Assembly: GCF_000720475.1 (NCBI RefSeq)
Contig: NZ_JOAP01000008.1
Span: forward strand, 267,798-331,797
From: Streptomyces aureocirculatus
GTDB taxonomy: Bacteria > Actinomycetota > Actinomycetes > Streptomycetales > Streptomycetaceae
Length of the DNA stretch: 64,000 nucleotides
Direction of reading: 5' to 3'
Shown here piece after piece: positions 60,915 through 64,000 of this stretch. The stretch's first letter is position 1, and each line of letters begins with the position of its first letter. The position numbers and the translations under genes are program-made. Below the pieces are notes generated by a model. The model ran no database searches, had not been told where the DNA came from, and worked only from the letters and a program-made list of their open reading frames with translations.

Positions 60915-61739
60915 GTGAGTCTTCATCCCAGCCTTCAAACCTACGCCGATGCCTGGACCCACGCAGTGGAAGCGATATCCGAGCTGGTGTCACCCCTCGC
61001 CGAGAGCGAGTGGAACCGCGCGACCCCCTGCCCCGCCTGGTCCGTGCGGGACATCGTGTCCCACGTCATCGGTCTCGACTGCGAGATGCTGGGCGACCCG
61101 CGGCCGATCCACACCCTGCCCCGGGACCTGTACCACGTACAGACCGAGAGCCAGCGGTACATGGAGATGCAGGTCGACGTCCGCCGGCACCACACGGCGC
61201 CCGAGATGACCTCCGAGCTGGAGTACACCATCATCCGCCGCTCCCGGCAGTTGCGGAACGAGTCCCGCGACCCGTCGGCGAAGATCCGCGGCCCGCTCGG
61301 CACCGAACAGACCCTGGAAGTGGCCTCGCGGGTACGGGCGTTCGACGTCTGGGTGCACGAACAGGACCTGCGCACGGCCCTGAACAAGCCGGGGAACCTC
61401 GACTCACCGGGCGCCTATGTCGCCCGCGACCTGCTGTTGCAGGGGCTGCCGAAGGTCGTCGCGGAGAAGGCGGGCGCCCCCGCGAGCTCGGCGGTCGTCT
61501 TCGACGTCAACGGACCCGTCGAGTTCCTGCGCACGGTGCGTGTCGACGCGGAGGGCAAGGCCACGGTCGACAGCGCCCCCTCCCTCGGCCCGCTCGTCAC
61601 CATCGGCATGGACTGGGACATCTACTTCCGCCTCGCCTGCGGGCGGGTGACGTACGCGGCGGTCAGGGACCGCGTCAAGGTCGAGGGCGACCAGGACCTC
61701 GGTGACGCGATCCTGCGGGACTTCGCGGTCACGCCGTAG
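60915..61739 (+). CDS. Maleylpyruvate-isomerase-like (mycothiol-dependent/DinB-fold) protein
   Basis: 274 residues. The N-terminal four-helix DinB-like domain has NRATPCPAWSVRDIVSHVIG, where His would bind metal, and RVRAFDVWVHEQDLR. A C-terminal sterol-carrier-like domain follows. This family includes mycothiol-dependent maleylpyruvate isomerase, mycothiol S-transferases and anti-sigma-like relatives. GTG 60915 follows GAGGGG. Exact reaction is unknown. Confidence 0.87.
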   Translation: MSLHPSLQTYADAWTHAVEAISELVSPLAESEWNRATPCPAWSVRDIVSHVIGLDCEMLGDPRPIHTLPRDLYHVQTESQRYMEMQVDVRRHHTAPEMTSELEYTIIRRSRQLRNESRDPSAKIRGPLGTEQTLEVASRVRAFDVWVHEQDLRTALNKPGNLDSPGAYVARDLLLQGLPKVVAEKAGAPASSAVVFDVNGPVEFLRTVRVDAEGKATVDSAPSLGPLVTIGMDWDIYFRLACGRVTYAAVRDRVKVEGDQDLGDAILRDFAVTP

Positions 61740-61827
61740 CCGTCGGCCGGGGGTTCCGGGGGTGGGCCCGGAACCCGGCCGTCCGCACCGGGGGCGCGTC
61801 GCACGGGAACGCGCCCGTCACACCGGG

Positions 61828-61911
61828 ACGTACGCCGTCGCGCATCCGAGCACGTACGCCGCGCATCCAGGCTCGTACGCCGTCGCGCAGCCAGGCCGGT
61901 ACGCCGCCACG
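61828..61911. repeat. CGTACGCCG-type tandem repeats
   Basis: Four irregular 20-25 bp units (CGTACGCCGTCGCGCATCC variants) between the convergent isomerase-like and MFS genes. Confidence 0.7.
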
Positions 61912-61930
61912 CCTCCGCGTGCGCGCGCCG

Positions 61931-63277
61931 TCACACCGGAACGTGCACCGTCTCCACCCTGCTCGCCACGAGCCGCTCCCGCTCCCGTCGCGCCGCCCGG
62001 TTGCGCAGCCGCAGGATCTGGCTGACGCCGAGCGCCTCCAGGACGAAGACCGCGGAGAACGCGACGCGGTAGTTGTCGCCGGTCGCGTCGAGCAGCACAC
62101 CGATGGCGAGGAGCGTCGTCATCGAGGCGATGAAACCACCCATGTTGGTGATGCCGGACGCCGTTCCCTGCCGCTCCGGCGGGTTCGCGGGGCGCGCGAA
62201 ATCGAAGCCGATCATCGAGGCGGGACCGCAGGCGCCGAGCACCACGCACAGCACCACGAGCAGCCACAGCGGCGCGTGGTCCCCGGGGTGGGCGAGCGTG
62301 GCCGCCCAGACGGCCGCCGTGGCCGCGACCGTGCCGAGCGCCAGCGGCAGCCGCGCCGCGTGATGCCGGGCGACGACCTGCCCGTACACGAGCCCGATCG
62401 CCATGTTGGCGAGGACGACCAGCGTGAGCAGCTCCCCCGCCGCCCCCCTGGACAGGCCCTGCGCCTCGACCAGGAAGGGCAGGCCCCACAGGAGCAGGAA
62501 CACCATCGCGGGGAACTGCGTCGTGAAGTGCACCCACAGGCCGAGCCGGGTGCCGGGCTCCCGCCAGGAGAGCGCGATCTGCTCGCGTACGTAGCCCGGG
62601 CCCGTGCCGCGCGCCCCGGAGCCCGCGCCGGGGCGCGGGGCGACCGGCTCCGGCTCGTGGCCCTCAGGGTGGTCCTTCAGGAACAGGGTCATGAGGACGA
62701 GGACGAGGACCCCGGCGAGGGAGCTGCCCGCGAACGCGGCGGTCCAGCCGATCTCGTGCAGCATGCGGGCGATGACCAGCGTCGAGACCAGGTTGCCCGC
62801 CATGCCCACAAGCCCCGCGAGCTGCGCGACGAGCGGGCCGCGGCGGGCCGGGAACCAGCGGGTGCCGAGCCGCAGCACGCTGATGAACGTCATCGCGTCG
62901 CCGCAGCCGAGGAGCGCGCGCGACGCGAGAGCCGTGCCGTACGAGGGCGAGAGCGCGAAGCCGAGCTGGCCGAGGGTGAACAGGACCACCCCGAACGTGA
63001 GGACCTTCTTCGTGCCGAGGCGGTCCACCATCAGGCCGACGGGTATCTGCATGCCCGCGTACACCAGGAGCTGGAGTATCGAGAACGTGGAGAGCGCCGA
63101 GGCGCCCACGTGGAAGCGGTCGGCGGCGTCCAGGCCCGCGACGCCGAGCGAGGTGCGGAAGATGACGGCGACGAAGTAGACGGCGACGCCCACGGACCAG
63201 ACGAGGACGGCCCCGCGGCCGCCCGGCGGGTCCCCCGGCAGTTGTGCCGCTCCGGCGGACGGCGCGCCGGTGGTCAT
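61931..63277 (-). CDS. MFS transporter (12 TM)
   Basis: 448 residues, about twelve helices. Motif A region is GLMVDRLGTKKVLTFG, and FSPSYG/SRALLGCGDAM follows. It resembles the NarK/hexuronate-type or NNP-like MFS groups of actinobacteria. ATG 63277 overlaps the GntR stop (ATGA), so it is the second gene of a regulator-transporter operon. Substrate is unknown. Confidence 0.9.
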   Translation of the reverse strand: MTTGAPSAGAAQLPGDPPGGRGAVLVWSVGVAVYFVAVIFRTSLGVAGLDAADRFHVGASALSTFSILQLLVYAGMQIPVGLMVDRLGTKKVLTFGVVLFTLGQLGFALSPSYGTALASRALLGCGDAMTFISVLRLGTRWFPARRGPLVAQLAGLVGMAGNLVSTLVIARMLHEIGWTAAFAGSSLAGVLVLVLMTLFLKDHPEGHEPEPVAPRPGAGSGARGTGPGYVREQIALSWREPGTRLGLWVHFTTQFPAMVFLLLWGLPFLVEAQGLSRGAAGELLTLVVLANMAIGLVYGQVVARHHAARLPLALGTVAATAAVWAATLAHPGDHAPLWLLVVLCVVLGACGPASMIGFDFARPANPPERQGTASGITNMGGFIASMTTLLAIGVLLDATGDNYRVAFSAVFVLEALGVSQILRLRNRAARRERERLVASRVETVHVPV

Positions 63278-63966
63278 CGTGCCGCTCCCCGCGCCAGGTT
63301 CTGGAACCAGCCGACGTGCCGCGTGACCACGTCGACGGCCGCGTCGGTGTCCTGCGCCGTCAGGGCGGCGAGGAGCTCCTCGTGCTCGGCGAGGGTCTTG
63401 GCGATGCGGTCGGGGTGGGAGTGCATCACGGCGACGCCCATCCGCAACTGCCGGTCGCGCAGTTGGTCGTAGAGGCGGGACAGGATGTCGTTGCCGCCAC
63501 TGCGGACGATCTCGGCGTGGAAGCAGCGGTCGGTGACCGCCGCCGCGGTGTAGTCGCCGGCCGCGGCCTGCTCCCGTTGCTGTTCGAGCAGCTTTGTGAG
63601 CCGGTCGAGCAGTCCGGGCGGCGCGGGCACGGCCTTGCGCACGGAGTGGGTCTCGACGAGGAGCCGGGTCTCCACGACGTCCGCGATCTCCTGGGCGGAG
63701 ACCGGCAGGACGAGGGCGCCCTTCTTCGGGTAGAGCCGCAGCAGCCCCTCGACCTCCAGCTTGAGCAGGGCCTCGCGGACCGGCGTGCGGGACACACCGA
63801 CGGCTTCGGCCAGCTCGCCCTCGGTCAGGAGCGTGCCGCCCTCGTAGCGGCGCGCCAGGACGCCCTCCTTGACGTGGGTGTAGACGCGCTCGGCGGCGGG
63901 GGGCTGCTTCAGGGACTTGGGGGAGGGGTGGGGGGTGACCGGGGGGGCGGGTGGGGCGGCGGGCAT
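63274..63966 (-). CDS. GntR-family regulator, FadR/FCD subfamily
   Basis: 230 residues. The winged helix is LTEGELAEAVGVSRTPVREA then LLKLEVEGLLRLYPKKGA. The FCD domain has metal-binding histidines in DRCFHAEIVRSGGN, TLAEHEELL and VTRHVG. Such regulators bind organic acids. It is coupled to the MFS gene and likely controls it. The start is ATG 63966, with GTG 63972 as alternative; no ribosome site, probably leaderless. Confidence 0.9.
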   Translation of the reverse strand: MPAAPPAPPVTPHPSPKSLKQPPAAERVYTHVKEGVLARRYEGGTLLTEGELAEAVGVSRTPVREALLKLEVEGLLRLYPKKGALVLPVSAQEIADVVETRLLVETHSVRKAVPAPPGLLDRLTKLLEQQREQAAAGDYTAAAVTDRCFHAEIVRSGGNDILSRLYDQLRDRQLRMGVAVMHSHPDRIAKTLAEHEELLAALTAQDTDAAVDVVTRHVGWFQNLARGAAR

Positions 63967-63979
63967 GCGCACAGCATAG

Positions 63980-63992
63980 ATACAAGACGTAT
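63980..63992. promoter_or_regulatory. GntR-type operator ATAC-N5-GTAT
   Basis: Inverted repeat ATAC-N5-GTAT just upstream of the GntR start, suiting autoregulation of the GntR-MFS operon. The window ends at 64000, so any upstream gene is not seen. Confidence 0.6.
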
Positions 63993-64000
63993 ACGTGGGG

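Overview
The window is chromosomal DNA of a high-GC actinomycete, almost certainly a Streptomyces. The evidence is extreme third-position GC, frequent GTG/TTG starts with GGAGG-type ribosome sites, several likely leaderless starts, and typical families (snapalysin with its divergent LysR regulator, DrrAB-type ABC pair, CU044_5270 proteins, SpoIIE-type PP2C phosphatases, anti-sigma-like HATPases, a FadE5-like acyl-CoA dehydrogenase, many TetR/MarR/GntR regulators paired with transporters). No rRNA, tRNA, CRISPR array, prophage or intact insertion sequence was seen.

Layout. 0.1-7.4 kb: envelope and small enzyme genes (PQQ-type propeller protein, rhomboid-like membrane protein, PNPOx-like protein, PH-domain protein, ABM monooxygenase, SnoaL-like protein, SGNH lipoprotein), then an ECF sigma factor coupled to a CU044_5270 membrane protein. 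7.4-9.5 kb: a stand-alone ctaD with a small membrane partner, divergent from the sigma gene. 9.5-20.6 kb: secreted lipase/TetR, F420-type oxidoreductase, ankyrin protein, cupin-SDR pair, MFS pump/TetR, DUF7144 protein, LysR/secreted GDSL hydrolase. 20.8-28.2 kb: DrrAB-type exporter, a membrane protein with a long 9-bp repeat tail, an EEP-family membrane protein and a FUSC exporter. 28.2-32.4 kb: snapalysin, its LysR regulator and a Tat-exported PhoX phosphatase. 32.6-47 kb: a VWA protein followed by metG, an imine-reductase-like enzyme with TetR, HATPase, MFS pump, an uncharacterised ATPase/periplasmic-binding-like pair, and aspS. 47-64 kb: PAS-GAF-PP2C-HATPase phosphatase, a dead IS5-type transposase fragment, quinone reductase/MarR, AI-2E-family permease, pirin, SseB, alpha/beta hydrolase, acyl-CoA dehydrogenase, M18 aminopeptidase, LURP-one protein, nitrilase-family hydrolase, maleylpyruvate-isomerase-like protein, and an MFS/GntR pair.

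Two themes stand out. First, regulation is strongly local: many transporter or enzyme genes lie divergent from a one-component regulator with a visible inverted repeat between them (10.5, 16.2, 29.0, 37.0, 51.0 and 64.0 kb). Second, the window is rich in minisatellites, both intergenic (26-bp at 4.5 kb, 12-bp at 13.0 and 36.3 kb, 34-bp at 52.7 kb, 107-bp at 57.8 kb) and inside genes (9-bp at 23.8 kb, 69-bp at 32.8 kb, 39-bp at 43.0 kb, 30-bp at 49.0 kb). One 45-bp element occurs both between genes (4599-4643) and in frame inside a gene (33269-33313). The best candidate for an undescribed system is the two-gene unit at 40803-44820.
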